Source: DAIDKA01 sp049792815 (GTDB lineage: Bacteria > Pseudomonadota > Gammaproteobacteria > Steroidobacterales > Steroidobacteraceae). From it: 64,000 nt of DNA. Made by a program: the position numbers and the translations under genes. Below the pieces are notes generated by a model that was given only the letters and a program-made list of their open reading frames with translations, was not told the origin of the DNA and did not search any database. This document shows, piece by piece, positions 24,252 to 33,782 of the stretch. How positions within the stretch are numbered: the stretch's first letter is position 1; each line of letters starts with the position of its first letter. The stretch is taken from NCBI GenBank assembly GCA_049792815.1, contig JBARBG010000098.1:1-64000 (forward strand), given 5' to 3'.

Positions 24252-25964
24252 ATGCCGAACAGATTTGCACAGCTGCCCGCTTTTGCGGCATCCACGTTGT
24301 GCCTGATCGGCACAGCCGTCGCGCAGCAAGTGCCCAATGCCGGCACCATTCTGCGGCAACTCGAGCCCGAGACAGTGACTGCACCACTGCCCAAGGCAGG
24401 ACCCGCAGCGAAGCAAGCTCCCCCGCCCGCGCCGTCGGGTCCGCCAATACACGTGAGCGCCTTTCACATCGAGGGCAATCACCTCATCACCACGGCGCGG
24501 CTCCAGTCGCTGCTGGCCAGGTTCGTGAATCGCGATCTTGCACCCGCGGACCTGCAACAGGCGACCGATTCAATCGCCCGTCTGTATAACCAGGAAGGCT
24601 GGCTGGCCCGGGTGCTGGTGCCCCCGCAGACGGTCGAAAACGGCAATCTCCTGATCCAGGTCGTGGAAGGCCGGCTTGGCAACATCGTGTTTCCCGAAGG
24701 GACGAATCTGCAGGCGCTGCATGTGACGCCAGAACGCATCGTCGATCGGGTGGTCTCAAGGTTGACGCCGGGGCAACCTCTGGCGCAGGACGACCTGACA
24801 CGCGGTGTGCTGCTGGCCGGGGACCTGCCCGGAGTGGGTGTCACGGCGCAGGAGGTCAGCGGTCAGGACAATGGTCTGACCGACGTGGTGCTGTCGGTGA
24901 CCAACCAGGATCTGGTGAACGGACAGTTCTCCGTCGACAATTACGGTCAGGCCAGTATCGGCTCAGAACGCGCCACGGGCTGGCTGGATTTCAACAGTGT
25001 CTTCGGTTTTGGCGAGGAATTCGGCGTCTTGGGCGTAGTCACGCCGGACCTGCAATTCGGCCGGCTCAGCGCACGGCTGCCGCTGAACGATGACGGCCTG
25101 ACGCTGGGTCTGAATGCCGCCGGGCTCAATTATGAAGTGCATGCGCCAGGCTGGACAGCGATCTGGCCGCACGGCAGCTCGCAAAGCTTCGGCTCGGATC
25201 TCGAATACCAGCTGGTGCGCACCACGGACCACAACCTGTCAGTGGGCCTGACACTGCTGCGCAAGAACTTCAAGAACGACAACATCGCCGGACGCGTCAG
25301 TGACTACCATGTCTACGATGCGCTGTTGTACGCCAACGGCAACTTGTACGACCCGCTGGGCGGGGGCGCGATCAACACAGCCTCGGTCAGTCTTGGACGC
25401 GGCTGGGTGAGCATGGCCGGTTCGCCGGGAGAGGCCGATGATCGCTTCGGCCCTGATACTCAGGGCGAATTCGGGATGCTGCGCTATCGGCTCGACCGCA
25501 CGCAGCAGCTGTGGGGCGCTTTTTCCGCCTATGTAGCCGTCAGCGGCCAGCTCAGCTACCAGAATCTCGACCCCTCGGAGCAGTTCTACCTCAGCGGACC
25601 GTTCGGGGTGCGGGCCTACGCGGTGTCCAGCAATGGGGGGGCTTCAGGTCAATTGCTGACCACCGAGTTGCGCTGGGCGGTACTGAAGTCGCCCCGCTGC
25701 AACTGCGGCGTGAAGCTGCTGTACGACGCTGGGCATGTGCGCCTGTACGCCAATAATGCTTTCCCGCTGGCGCCACAGCCCAACTCCTATTTTCTGCAGG
25801 GCATAGGAGTCGGTGCCTACGGTACCGGGCCCGGGAAACTTGATTTCTCGCTGACAGCGGTTCGCAAAGTGGGCGGCGACGCCGAGGCTGAGACCCCGTA
25901 CACCGGGCTGACGGGCGCCCGGCAGGAGACCCGGGTCTGGGCGAGCCTGGGATGGCAATTCTGA
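24252..25964 (+). CDS. TpsB-type outer membrane transporter (ShlB/FhaC family)
   Basis: A 570-aa outer-membrane translocator of the two-partner secretion (type Vb) family. A signal peptide (ending TAVAQQ, about residue 25) and a proline-rich linker precede two POTRA-like domains (about 70-220; VSAFHIEGNHLIT, NLLIQVVEGRLGNI) and a 16-stranded barrel that ends in Phe (LGWQF). LYNQEGWLARVLVPPQ is typical for POTRA 1 and SGPFGVRAYAV resembles the VRGY motif region of the L6 loop. TpsB proteins export a large TpsA haemagglutinin or haemolysin, but no such partner is in this window. ATG 24252 gives the signal peptide. Confidence 0.88.
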   Translation: MPNRFAQLPAFAASTLCLIGTAVAQQVPNAGTILRQLEPETVTAPLPKAGPAAKQAPPPAPSGPPIHVSAFHIEGNHLITTARLQSLLARFVNRDLAPADLQQATDSIARLYNQEGWLARVLVPPQTVENGNLLIQVVEGRLGNIVFPEGTNLQALHVTPERIVDRVVSRLTPGQPLAQDDLTRGVLLAGDLPGVGVTAQEVSGQDNGLTDVVLSVTNQDLVNGQFSVDNYGQASIGSERATGWLDFNSVFGFGEEFGVLGVVTPDLQFGRLSARLPLNDDGLTLGLNAAGLNYEVHAPGWTAIWPHGSSQSFGSDLEYQLVRTTDHNLSVGLTLLRKNFKNDNIAGRVSDYHVYDALLYANGNLYDPLGGGAINTASVSLGRGWVSMAGSPGEADDRFGPDTQGEFGMLRYRLDRTQQLWGAFSAYVAVSGQLSYQNLDPSEQFYLSGPFGVRAYAVSSNGGASGQLLTTELRWAVLKSPRCNCGVKLLYDAGHVRLYANNAFPLAPQPNSYFLQGIGVGAYGTGPGKLDFSLTAVRKVGGDAEAETPYTGLTGARQETRVWASLGWQF

Positions 25965-26082
25965 TAGAATGGCGGCAACTGACCGGACCCCCGTTCCTGG
26001 TCACGAACATTTTAAATATCAATGACTTATCTCGGCAGCGACTGAGCCGCCGCGCCAGTCATTTTGCCACGATTACAGGCCC

Positions 26083-27687
26083 ATGCTCTCCACGTCCAAT
26101 CTCAGCATCCAGTTCGGCGCCAAGCCGCTTTTCGAACAGGTCACGGTCAAGTTCTCCGATGGCAATCGCTATGGGTTGATCGGCGCTAATGGCAGTGGCA
26201 AGTCCACGCTGGTGAAGGTTCTGGGGGGCGAGCTCGAACAAAGCACCGGCGAAGTCATGCTCCAGGTCGGGCTGCGCATGGGCAAGCTCAACCAGAACCA
26301 GTTCGCCTACGAGGACGAACGGGTGCTCGACGTGGTCATCCAAGGACATGCCGAGATGTGGCGGGCGATGCGCGAGCGCGACGCCATCTACGCCAACCCC
26401 GAGGCGACCGACGATGACTACATGCGCGCAGCCGAGCTCGAAGGCCGGTTCGCTGAGTACGGTGGCTATGACGCCGAGGCGCGCGCGGGCAGCATCCTCA
26501 CCGACGCCGGGATTCCGGAAGGCCTGCACAACGGACCCATGCGCGAGGTCGCGCCCGGTCTGAAGCTGCGGGTGCTGCTGGCCCAGGCACTGTTTTCGCG
26601 GCCCGATGTGCTGCTGCTGGATGAACCGACGAACAACCTGGATATCAACTCCATCCGCTGGCTGGAAAAGATCATCAACGACTACAACGCCACGATGATC
26701 ATCATCAGCCACGATCGTCACTTCCTGAACCAGGTGTGCACGCATATTGCGGACCTGGATTACCAGAAGCTCACGATCTATCCGGGCAACTACGATGACT
26801 TCATGCTGGCCTCGGTGCAGGCCCGTGCGCGGGTCGAGGCTTCAAATGCCAAGGCCAAGGACCGCATATCGGACCTGCAGGAGTTCGTGCGGCGCTTCTC
26901 CGCCAACGCCTCAAAGTCCCGGCAGGCCACCTCGCGCAAGCGCCAGCTGGAAAAGATCAAGCTCGAGGACATCAAGCCATCCTCGCGCCAGAATCCCTAT
27001 ATCCGCTTCGAGCAGGCGAAGAAGCTGTATCGCTCGGCATTCACCGTGGAGAAACTGAAGTTCGCCTATCCGGGCACAGACGTGCAGGTATTGAGCAATG
27101 TGAACATCACGGTCGAGGCCGGCGAACGTATCGCCATCATCGGCGCCAATGGTATCGGCAAGACCACGCTGATGCGTTGCCTGGCCGGGGATCTTAAGCC
27201 CACCGGCGGCACGATCAGCTTCGTCGAGAATGCCGAAGTTGGCTACATGCCCCAGGACCCCCAGGCCGAATTCGAGGAGAAGATCGACCTGTTCACCTGG
27301 ATGTCGAATTTCACCGGCAAGGCCGATGACGAGCAGATCACCCGCGCCACGCTGGGTCGCCTGCTGTTCTCGGGGGATGAAACCAAGAAGTCGGTGAAGG
27401 TGCTCTCAGGAGGCGAGAAGGGCCGCATGATCTACGGCAAGCTCATGCTCACCCGGCCCAACATCATGCTGATGGATGAGCCCACCAATCACATGGACAT
27501 GGAAACCATCGAATCCCTGCAGATCGGGCTGGAGAAGTATCCCGGTACCCTGCTGTTCGTGTCCCATGACCGTGAGTTCGTAGGCAGTCTCGCGACGCGC
27601 ATCATCGAGATGCGCGAAGGCGGCCAGATCGCCGACTTCCACGGCACCTACGATGAGTATCTGAAGTCACAGGGCATCGAGGTGTGA
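26083..27687 (+). CDS. ybiT: ABC-F family ATPase YbiT
   Basis: A 534-aa cytoplasmic protein with two ABC ATPase domains and no membrane part, of the ABC-F class that acts on the ribosomal E site. Walker A motifs are GANGSGKST (34-42) and GANGIGKTT (354-362); the Walker B motifs are LLLDEPTNNLD and LMDEPTNHMD. The first domain carries VAPGLKLRVLLAQAL instead of the LSGG signature, which is normal for YbiT, and the second has LSGGEKGR. The linker is Lys- and Arg-rich (about 280-320). 118 bp without another gene separate it from the TpsB gene, and a GST follows 31 nt later. Confidence 0.95.
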   Translation: MLSTSNLSIQFGAKPLFEQVTVKFSDGNRYGLIGANGSGKSTLVKVLGGELEQSTGEVMLQVGLRMGKLNQNQFAYEDERVLDVVIQGHAEMWRAMRERDAIYANPEATDDDYMRAAELEGRFAEYGGYDAEARAGSILTDAGIPEGLHNGPMREVAPGLKLRVLLAQALFSRPDVLLLDEPTNNLDINSIRWLEKIINDYNATMIIISHDRHFLNQVCTHIADLDYQKLTIYPGNYDDFMLASVQARARVEASNAKAKDRISDLQEFVRRFSANASKSRQATSRKRQLEKIKLEDIKPSSRQNPYIRFEQAKKLYRSAFTVEKLKFAYPGTDVQVLSNVNITVEAGERIAIIGANGIGKTTLMRCLAGDLKPTGGTISFVENAEVGYMPQDPQAEFEEKIDLFTWMSNFTGKADDEQITRATLGRLLFSGDETKKSVKVLSGGEKGRMIYGKLMLTRPNIMLMDEPTNHMDMETIESLQIGLEKYPGTLLFVSHDREFVGSLATRIIEMREGGQIADFHGTYDEYLKSQGIEV

Positions 27688-27718
27688 GGCAGGCTTAGGC
27701 GCGAGCAGGAGTCAACGT

Positions 27719-28444
27719 ATGGTTTACGAGCTCTATTACTGGCCTGCGATTCAAGGCCGGGGTGAATTTGTCAGGCTTGCCCTGGAAGAGGCGGACGCCC
27801 GCTATGTCGACGTGGCCCGCAGGGCCGGTTCCGGCGCCGGCGAGGCGCGCATCATGCGGCTCCTGACGGGGCGTGGCATCAGCCGGCCGCCGTTCGCACC
27901 ACCGTTCCTCAGGGCAGGCCCGCTGTTGATCGGGCAGACTGCGAATATTCTGATGTATCTGGGTGAGCGACACGGCCTCGTTCCCAAGGACAAGGCGGCG
28001 CGCCTATGGATCAATGGGCTACAGCTCACCATGGCCGACTTCCTCGCCGAGATCCACGACACCCATCATCCCGTCGCATCCAGCCTCTACTACGAAGACC
28101 AGAAACAGGAGGCGCGCCGCTGCAGCGCCGAATTCCTGAAGCACCGCGTGCCCAAATTCCTGGGGTACTTCGAGAATGTCCTGTCGCGAAACGCACGCGG
28201 GCGTTACCTGATGGGGGTGAGAGTGACCTACGCTGATCTGTCCCTGTTTCAGGTCATCGCCGGGTTGAGTTATGCCTTTCCGCGTGCCATGGCGCAGGCA
28301 GCGCGTCGCCACCGCCGTCTGTTCGCCTTGCATGCGGCGGTCCAGGAGCGCCCACGAATCGCCGCGTACCTGGCGTCACCGCGGCGCATCCCATTCAATG
28401 ACCATGGCATCTTCAGACACTACCCGGAGCTGGATCGCAGCTGA
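27719..28444 (+). CDS. Glutathione S-transferase (sigma/mu-like)
   Basis: A 241-aa GST-fold protein. YELYYWPAIQGRGEFVRLAL has the catalytic Tyr in the position used by sigma- and mu-class enzymes (short start Tyr-Tyr-Trp-Pro), GQTANILMYLGERHG is the glutathione-binding motif, and the C-terminal helical domain follows (MGVRVTYADLSLFQV). The electrophile is unknown. It follows ybiT at 31 nt in the same direction and its stop is only 3 nt from the end of the convergent SDR gene. Residues 40-75 are more basic than usual. Confidence 0.82.
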   Translation: MVYELYYWPAIQGRGEFVRLALEEADARYVDVARRAGSGAGEARIMRLLTGRGISRPPFAPPFLRAGPLLIGQTANILMYLGERHGLVPKDKAARLWINGLQLTMADFLAEIHDTHHPVASSLYYEDQKQEARRCSAEFLKHRVPKFLGYFENVLSRNARGRYLMGVRVTYADLSLFQVIAGLSYAFPRAMAQAARRHRRLFALHAAVQERPRIAAYLASPRRIPFNDHGIFRHYPELDRS

Positions 28445-28447
28445 ACA

Positions 28448-29203
28448 TCAGGCGATCGCATTGTTATCAATGGGCAGCAACTGTCCTGAGATCGCTCGGC
28501 CCGCATCGGATGCCAGGAATACCGCCAGTGCGGCCACGTCCGTGGCTTCGACGAAGGTCTTGATCGACTGCATGGCGAGGCCCGCCATCCGTTCCTCCTC
28601 GATGCTGCGCCCGCTGAGTCTGGCGCGCCCCTCGAGCACCCGCTCCATTCTTGGACCCGCCACGGCGCCGGGCAGGATGGCATTGGCGCGAATTCCATAG
28701 GCGCCAAGTTCCAGCGCCAGAGTCTTGGTGAAGCCGATCAGGCCCCACTTGCTGGTCGAATAGGCACTGCGGTTGGCATAGCCGAAGCGTCCGGCTGCCG
28801 AGGACATGACAATGATCGAAGCCGCCTTGGATTTCTTGAGATGGGGAATCGCCAGGCGCGTGACGTTGAACGTGCAGCTCAGGTTGACCCGCATCACGGC
28901 TTCCCAGGCCTCTGGATCAAGGTCCGCCACCGGACTGGTCGGTCCGCCGATTCCGGCATTGTTGACCAGCACATCAAGGCCGCCGAGCCTGGCGATGGCC
29001 TCGGGCACCATGCGCTCGATCTCACTGCGTCTTGACAGGTCGCAGGCGCAGCAGTGGATGTCCGGCGATTCCCCGGCGAGGCTTGCCAGTGCTGCTTCGT
29101 CGATGTCGGCGACGAAGACCTTTGCTCCGGTGGCGGCGAAGGCGCGCGCGATGGCCAAGCCGATACCCGCGGCCCCGGCGGTCACCAGTACTTTTTGACT
29201 CAT
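28448..29203 (-). CDS. SDR family NAD(P)-dependent oxidoreductase
   Basis: A 251-aa classical short-chain dehydrogenase/reductase. TAGAAGIG (8-15) binds the cofactor, with Asp33 after the second strand suggesting NAD preference; NNAG is at 81-84, and the catalytic residues are Ser134 or 135, Tyr148 and Lys152 (YSTSK). The C-terminal ISGQLLPIDNN is the usual family ending. It oxidises or reduces a hydroxy/keto group on an unidentified substrate. Its gene is on its own on the lower strand, divergent from the HAD phosphatase by about 75 bp. Confidence 0.92.
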   Translation of the reverse strand: MSQKVLVTAGAAGIGLAIARAFAATGAKVFVADIDEAALASLAGESPDIHCCACDLSRRSEIERMVPEAIARLGGLDVLVNNAGIGGPTSPVADLDPEAWEAVMRVNLSCTFNVTRLAIPHLKKSKAASIIVMSSAAGRFGYANRSAYSTSKWGLIGFTKTLALELGAYGIRANAILPGAVAGPRMERVLEGRARLSGRSIEEERMAGLAMQSIKTFVEATDVAALAVFLASDAGRAISGQLLPIDNNAIA

Positions 29204-29280
29204 CAGTGAATGATGCAGGCTTTGACCCGCCGAGTCGAATACTGCACCGTATGAATATGCAGGATCAGACAGGATTTACC

Positions 29281-29886
29281 GTGAGTGTAGTTTGCAACGT
29301 GATCATGGATCTTGGCGGTGTGATGCTGGAGTGGAATCCGGATGAGCTGCTGAAGCCGTTCCAGCCCGAACCCGAGCTGCGCCGGCAGCTCAGAGCCCGT
29401 GTCTTCAGTCATGACTGGCGCATGTTTGATCGCGGGCAGCTCACCGAAGCCGAACTGCTGCCGCGGCTGGAGGTCGCTACCGGTCACTCGCGCGACACGA
29501 TTGTCGCGATCGTGGAAGCCGCACGCGGTTGTTTGCGCGAGAAACCGGAGACCGTCAAACTCGTTCGCGATCTGCGGCAGCGCGGCTTCAACCTGTACTG
29601 CCTTTCGAACATGCCAGGCCCGTTCTACGAGCATTTGCGGCGCCGCCATGATTTCTGGGATGTCTTCCACGGTGTCGTGATATCCGGAGAGATTCAGATG
29701 ATGAAGCCCGAACCGCAGATCTATCTTCACCTGCTGCAGCGATTCGACCTGCGCGCGCACGAGTCGGTGTTTGTCGATGATCTTCAGGCCAACGTGGATG
29801 CGGCGCGAGCCGTCGGCCTGCACGCCATCTGCTTCCGCAACGCGGCCCAGTGTGAGCAAGAGCTCGAAGCGCTGCTCGGCGTGTGA
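29281..29886 (+). CDS. HAD family hydrolase (HAD-IA, YihX-like phosphatase)
   Basis: A 201-aa haloacid dehalogenase-like phosphatase. Motif I is NVIMDLGGVM (the nucleophile Asp), motif II CLSNM, motif III Lys in KPEPQIY, and motif IV VFVDDLQANVDAA; the cap is the helical HAD-IA type, as in alpha-D-glucose-1-phosphatase YihX. The substrate is likely a small sugar or nucleotide phosphate. The GTG at 29281 is preferred because it follows AGGA and gives the normal short N-terminus; an ATG at 29251 is the alternative. It ends 6 nt before the convergent SulP transporter gene. Confidence 0.87.
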   Translation: MSVVCNVIMDLGGVMLEWNPDELLKPFQPEPELRRQLRARVFSHDWRMFDRGQLTEAELLPRLEVATGHSRDTIVAIVEAARGCLREKPETVKLVRDLRQRGFNLYCLSNMPGPFYEHLRRRHDFWDVFHGVVISGEIQMMKPEPQIYLHLLQRFDLRAHESVFVDDLQANVDAARAVGLHAICFRNAAQCEQELEALLGV

Positions 29887-29892
29887 CTGCGT

Positions 29893-31533
29893 TCATTGCG
29901 ACCGCCTTTGGCCCGACGCCACGCCTGAGGGATTGCCGCCTACCGCATCGTCGACGCTCGAGTAATCAAGCGCCGCGGCCGGCAGCTGCGGGATATTGGC
30001 ACGCAGCAGACCGTCACGGGCGCGATCCTTCAGGCGTGCCACGCGCAATTCCACATGGCGCTGGAGCAGCCAGGTGCTGAACTCCGAAAGGCTTTCCAGG
30101 GACGAGCCGTCGAGGTCCGGGGATTCCTCCAGGCTCAGCACGACCAGCTTTACGCTCGCGACACGCTGAACTTTGGCCCGGGCCAGGGCCAGAACCGGAT
30201 CGGCATTGGCGAACAGCAGCGGCTCCTCGGGACGCAGTACCAGGACATCGGGGCTGCGTTCGGTATTCGCGAAGCGCTCGATGTTCACGAAGTCGTGCGC
30301 CCCCAGACGGCCGAGTTCAGCCAGCCGGGGTCGCGCCAGAGTCTGCAGCAGCATCGCGAGACTGAAGGCGATGGCAAACAGCAGTCCGTTCAGCATGCCG
30401 AAGATCAGCACCGCGATGATGGCGATCACCGTGATCAGCCGGTCGCGCCGCCAGCGAAAGTAGGTGGCGAGCGGCGCCAGCCGCAGCGACTTGCTGACGG
30501 CGTGGATGACGATGGCCGCCAGAACCGGCGCGGGTATGCGCTCGATGTAAGGCAGACACAGCATAACCAGCGCCAGGATGATGAGCGCGGCCAGCAGTCC
30601 TGACGCACGCGACTGGGCACCCGCGGCATCATTGGCGGAGCTGCCGGAGTAGCCGGCGCCGACCGGTGTTCCGTGGAACAGGCCTGAGACCAGGTTGGCG
30701 ATGCCTAGTGCCAGCAGGTCGCGGTTGGGCTGGACGGTGTCGTCGTGTTTCAGCGCGAAGGTACGGATGGAGCTGTAGGACTCGGCGTAGAGGATGAACA
30801 TCAGGGCCAGGGCGAACTCAATGAGCTGCGGCCAATTGAGGTGACTGGGGCGCGCAAAGCTGGGCGGCGTCAGCTGAAGATGGATGGCACCGGTCAATGC
30901 CACGCCGTGAACCGAGAGCCAGCCTGATGCCGCGATGCCAGCCACGATGACCACCAACGCGCCGGGGATGCGCCGGGCCCGTTCCAGTGCGAACAGGCCG
31001 ACCAAGGCCAACAGGCCCGTGAGCAGGGCCGCCGGATTCGCGGCAAGCAGTGTGCGCACCAGCTCCGGGACCAGGGCCATGAAACTGCTGCTCTGGGTGT
31101 CCAATCCGGCCAGGGCCGGAACCTGTTTGACCGCGATCACCAGCGCCAGGCCAAAGGCAAATCCGTGCAGAACCGGCCGCGCGATGAGATTTGAAATGGC
31201 GCCAAGGCGGGCGCTTGCGGCCAGTACAAAAGCCAGTCCCGTGCAGGGGACGAGAATGCTCGCCAGCAGCACGCGGGTGGCTTCGTCACCGGCGCCCAGA
31301 GCGCCCGTCGCGGCGGCCATGACCGCGGCGGAAGAAGAGGTCGCCGAGACGATGGCGAAGCGGCTGCGACCCAGCAGCCCATAGCACAGCAGTCCGGCGA
31401 ATAGTCCAATGACCCCGGCCTGCGGCGGCAGATTGGCGACGCCCGAATAGGCCACGGCCTCCGGCAAAAGCAGACCGGCAATGGACAGCGCGGCCAGCAC
31501 ATCGGCGATGTCGGCCAGACGTCTGAAGTTCAC
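29893..31533 (-). CDS. SulP family inorganic anion transporter with STAS domain
   Basis: A 546-aa inner-membrane transporter of the SLC26/SulP family with 10-12 hydrophobic segments (about 20-390) and a C-terminal cytoplasmic STAS domain (about 415-525, DVLVLRPEEPLLFANAD, SLEESPDLDGSS). Members carry sulfate, bicarbonate or other anions, often with proton or sodium. The GTG at 31533 is chosen because a GGATGAG ribosome binding site overlaps the stop of the upstream ParB-like gene (31541), implying coupling; longer in-frame starts up to 31599 exist. STAS domains often regulate transport through cytoplasmic signals. Convergent with the HAD phosphatase gene. Confidence 0.85.
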   Translation of the reverse strand: MNFRRLADIADVLAALSIAGLLLPEAVAYSGVANLPPQAGVIGLFAGLLCYGLLGRSRFAIVSATSSSAAVMAAATGALGAGDEATRVLLASILVPCTGLAFVLAASARLGAISNLIARPVLHGFAFGLALVIAVKQVPALAGLDTQSSSFMALVPELVRTLLAANPAALLTGLLALVGLFALERARRIPGALVVIVAGIAASGWLSVHGVALTGAIHLQLTPPSFARPSHLNWPQLIEFALALMFILYAESYSSIRTFALKHDDTVQPNRDLLALGIANLVSGLFHGTPVGAGYSGSSANDAAGAQSRASGLLAALIILALVMLCLPYIERIPAPVLAAIVIHAVSKSLRLAPLATYFRWRRDRLITVIAIIAVLIFGMLNGLLFAIAFSLAMLLQTLARPRLAELGRLGAHDFVNIERFANTERSPDVLVLRPEEPLLFANADPVLALARAKVQRVASVKLVVLSLEESPDLDGSSLESLSEFSTWLLQRHVELRVARLKDRARDGLLRANIPQLPAAALDYSSVDDAVGGNPSGVASGQRRSQ

Positions 31534-31540
31534 CCGGGTC

Positions 31541-32161
31541 TCATCCGACGATCGGCCCACACCACCCGGGCAGGAAATCCGCATCCGGACTTTTCGCAAG
31601 CTTCAGCGCCCGTACCAGGGCCTCCGGGAAATCCGCATCCAGCAGCTTGGACTTGAGTCGCCGCCGCAGGAAGTCGGCCCAGAGAAACTCGCTGAAAGGC
31701 GTCGTGTCCTTGGCGTATCCGCCGCTGCGCCGCAGTTCACCGGCGAGGCTGCGGTAGGGATCATTGACCAGATCCCAGATGCGACGCGGAATATCCTCGT
31801 AGTCGCGCCGGCGGCCGTGTTCATCAAAGGGGTGCAGCCAGCCCCGATTGTCCAGGTACACCCAGAACGCATCGCGCGTGAGGCGCCGCAGGTCGGCCGT
31901 CACAGTGATCATCACGTGCTTCACGCCCTCCTGGTGCAGTGCCAGAGACAGGTGATGGTGGTCGACGACGTAATAGGCGCCCTTGGGGCCCCATACCACC
32001 GGGATCATGTGATTTCCCAGGAAATCGGGCTTCTTGCAGTCGGGGTGTTCACGCCAGGCCTTGCGTTTGGCTTTGACTTCACGCATGCCCACGGTGATCT
32101 GGGTCGGTCGCAGGTCGGTCATCGGCACCGGGTGCAGGCGGGGTTCACGGGAATAACGCAT
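31541..32161 (-). CDS. ParB-like nuclease-fold protein (PF08857)
   Basis: A 206-aa soluble protein of the putative ParB-like nuclease family. RLHPVPMTDLRPTQITVGMR, VDHHHLSLAL and ELRRSGGYAKDTTPFSEFLWADFLR fit the family, in which the VDHHH triad near residue 65 is conserved. Despite its name no link to chromosome partitioning is known, and it is much smaller than ParB. No signal peptide is visible. It starts 44 nt from the divergent amidase gene and is directly followed by the SulP transporter in an apparent two-gene operon. Its role there is unknown. Confidence 0.75.
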   Translation of the reverse strand: MRYSREPRLHPVPMTDLRPTQITVGMREVKAKRKAWREHPDCKKPDFLGNHMIPVVWGPKGAYYVVDHHHLSLALHQEGVKHVMITVTADLRRLTRDAFWVYLDNRGWLHPFDEHGRRRDYEDIPRRIWDLVNDPYRSLAGELRRSGGYAKDTTPFSEFLWADFLRRRLKSKLLDADFPEALVRALKLAKSPDADFLPGWCGPIVG

Positions 32162-32204
32162 GAAGGACGCTCCGGGACAGGATTCTCAGGAGATATAATG
32201 CCCC

Positions 32205-33782
32205 ATGCGCCTGACACCAGCGAAAATCACTGCCGCCACATTGGTTTGGCTGGCGGTTTGCACCCCCCGCTCGTTTGCAGCAGATGCGGCCGCCTCACTG
32301 CCCGCGGAACCGGACGTGGCGCAACTGCACGCGGCGCTCATGGCGCACCGCACGACGGTCAGCGCCGTCACCCGCCATTACATGCGGCGCATCAATGACC
32401 TTGACGTACACGGTCCGGCCCTGCGTTCCATCATCCAGGTCAATCCCGAGGCCGAAAAACTGGCCGCGGCGCTGGATGCGGCGACTGACCGGGCCGGCCT
32501 TCTTTACGGCGTGCCGGTCGTTCTGAAGGACAATATCGAGACGGCCGATGGCATGCTGACCACGGCGGGTTCGCTGGCACTGGTGGATTCAAAGCCGCGC
32601 CGGGATGCCTTCATTGTGCGCAAGCTGCGTGCCAGCGGCGCGCTGATTCTGGCGAAGACCAATCTCAGTGAGTGGGCCAATTTCCGTTCCAGCCGTTCTA
32701 CATCGGGGTGGAGCGGGCGCGGCGGCCTCACCCTCAACCCCTACGACACGACGCGTAATGCCTGTGGGTCCAGCTCCGGCTCCGCTGTCGCCGTCGCGGC
32801 CGACCTGACGGTGCTGGCCGTGGGCACCGAGACCGATGGCTCGGTCGTTTGTCCCTCGAGCTTCAACGGCCTGGTCGGCATCAAGCCCACGGTGGGACTG
32901 GTGTCGCGCTCCGGCATCATTCCGATCAGCGCCAATCAGGACACCGCCGGGCCGATGGCACGCAGCGTCGCGGATGCCGCCACGCTGCTCACGGTGATGG
33001 CCGGATACGATCCGGATGACGCGGCAACGGCGTCCCTGAAACATGCGCCGCCGCCGGACTACCGCAAGTTTCTGGATGTCGGGGCGCTGAAGGGCAAACG
33101 CATCGGAGTGGCGCGCAAGCTCGCCGGCTTCGACGACGAGGTCGACGTGGTGTTCGACCGGGCGCTCAAGGTCCTGAAGGCGCAGGGCGCGATCCTGGTG
33201 GACCCGGTGGAGCTGCCGAACGCCGACAAGCTGTCCGCGGACGAACTCACCGCGATGCTCTTTGAATTCAAGGATGGGCTCAACCGCAACCTCGCCGCCA
33301 GAGTTGGCACTTCCCCGCGCTCGCTTGCTCAACTCATCGCGTGGAACAAGGCGCACGCCGCACAGGAGATGCCCTGGTTTCCGCAGGACATTCTCGAACA
33401 GGCGCAGGCCAAGGGGCCCCTGACCGACGCTACCTACGTCAAGGCGCGCGCGAATGTGCGGCGCCTGGCTGGTCCGGAGGGAATTGATGCGGCGCTGGCG
33501 CATGACCATCTCGATGCGCTCGTGGCGCCAACCGCGGGACCTGCACACGTGAACGACCTGGTCAATGGTGATCACATACTGGGCGGGAACATCACCTCGC
33601 CACCGGCCATCGCCGGATATCCGCATATCACGGTGCCGATGGGCCTGGTGCACGGCCTGCCGGTCGGCCTGTCGTTCGTGGGGACCGCCTTCAGCGAGCC
33701 CAAGCTGATTGGCATCGCCTATTCCTACGAACAGGCGAGCCATGCGCGGCGGTCGCCGCGGCTAGCGCGCGTTCAGCACTAA
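32205..33782 (+). CDS. Exported amidase-signature hydrolase
   Basis: A 525-aa enzyme of the amidase signature family with a signal peptide (about residues 1-25, ending SFAAD), so it should work in the periplasm. The Ser-cisSer-Lys triad is Lys108 (VVLKDNIETADG), Ser189 (CGSSSGSAVAV) and Ser213 (GTETDGSVVCP), spaced as in fatty acid amide hydrolase. It hydrolyses an amide of unknown structure; the signature GLVGIKPTVGLVS is intact. It runs away from the ParB-like gene (44 nt) and its last 21 nt overlap the LysR regulator gene on the other strand. Confidence 0.9.
   Translation: MRLTPAKITAATLVWLAVCTPRSFAADAAASLPAEPDVAQLHAALMAHRTTVSAVTRHYMRRINDLDVHGPALRSIIQVNPEAEKLAAALDAATDRAGLLYGVPVVLKDNIETADGMLTTAGSLALVDSKPRRDAFIVRKLRASGALILAKTNLSEWANFRSSRSTSGWSGRGGLTLNPYDTTRNACGSSSGSAVAVAADLTVLAVGTETDGSVVCPSSFNGLVGIKPTVGLVSRSGIIPISANQDTAGPMARSVADAATLLTVMAGYDPDDAATASLKHAPPPDYRKFLDVGALKGKRIGVARKLAGFDDEVDVVFDRALKVLKAQGAILVDPVELPNADKLSADELTAMLFEFKDGLNRNLAARVGTSPRSLAQLIAWNKAHAAQEMPWFPQDILEQAQAKGPLTDATYVKARANVRRLAGPEGIDAALAHDHLDALVAPTAGPAHVNDLVNGDHILGGNITSPPAIAGYPHITVPMGLVHGLPVGLSFVGTAFSEPKLIGIAYSYEQASHARRSPRLARVQH

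Noticed and set aside
32589..33743. 384-codon frame opposite the amidase
   Set aside because: Antisense shadow of a gene with an intact catalytic triad.
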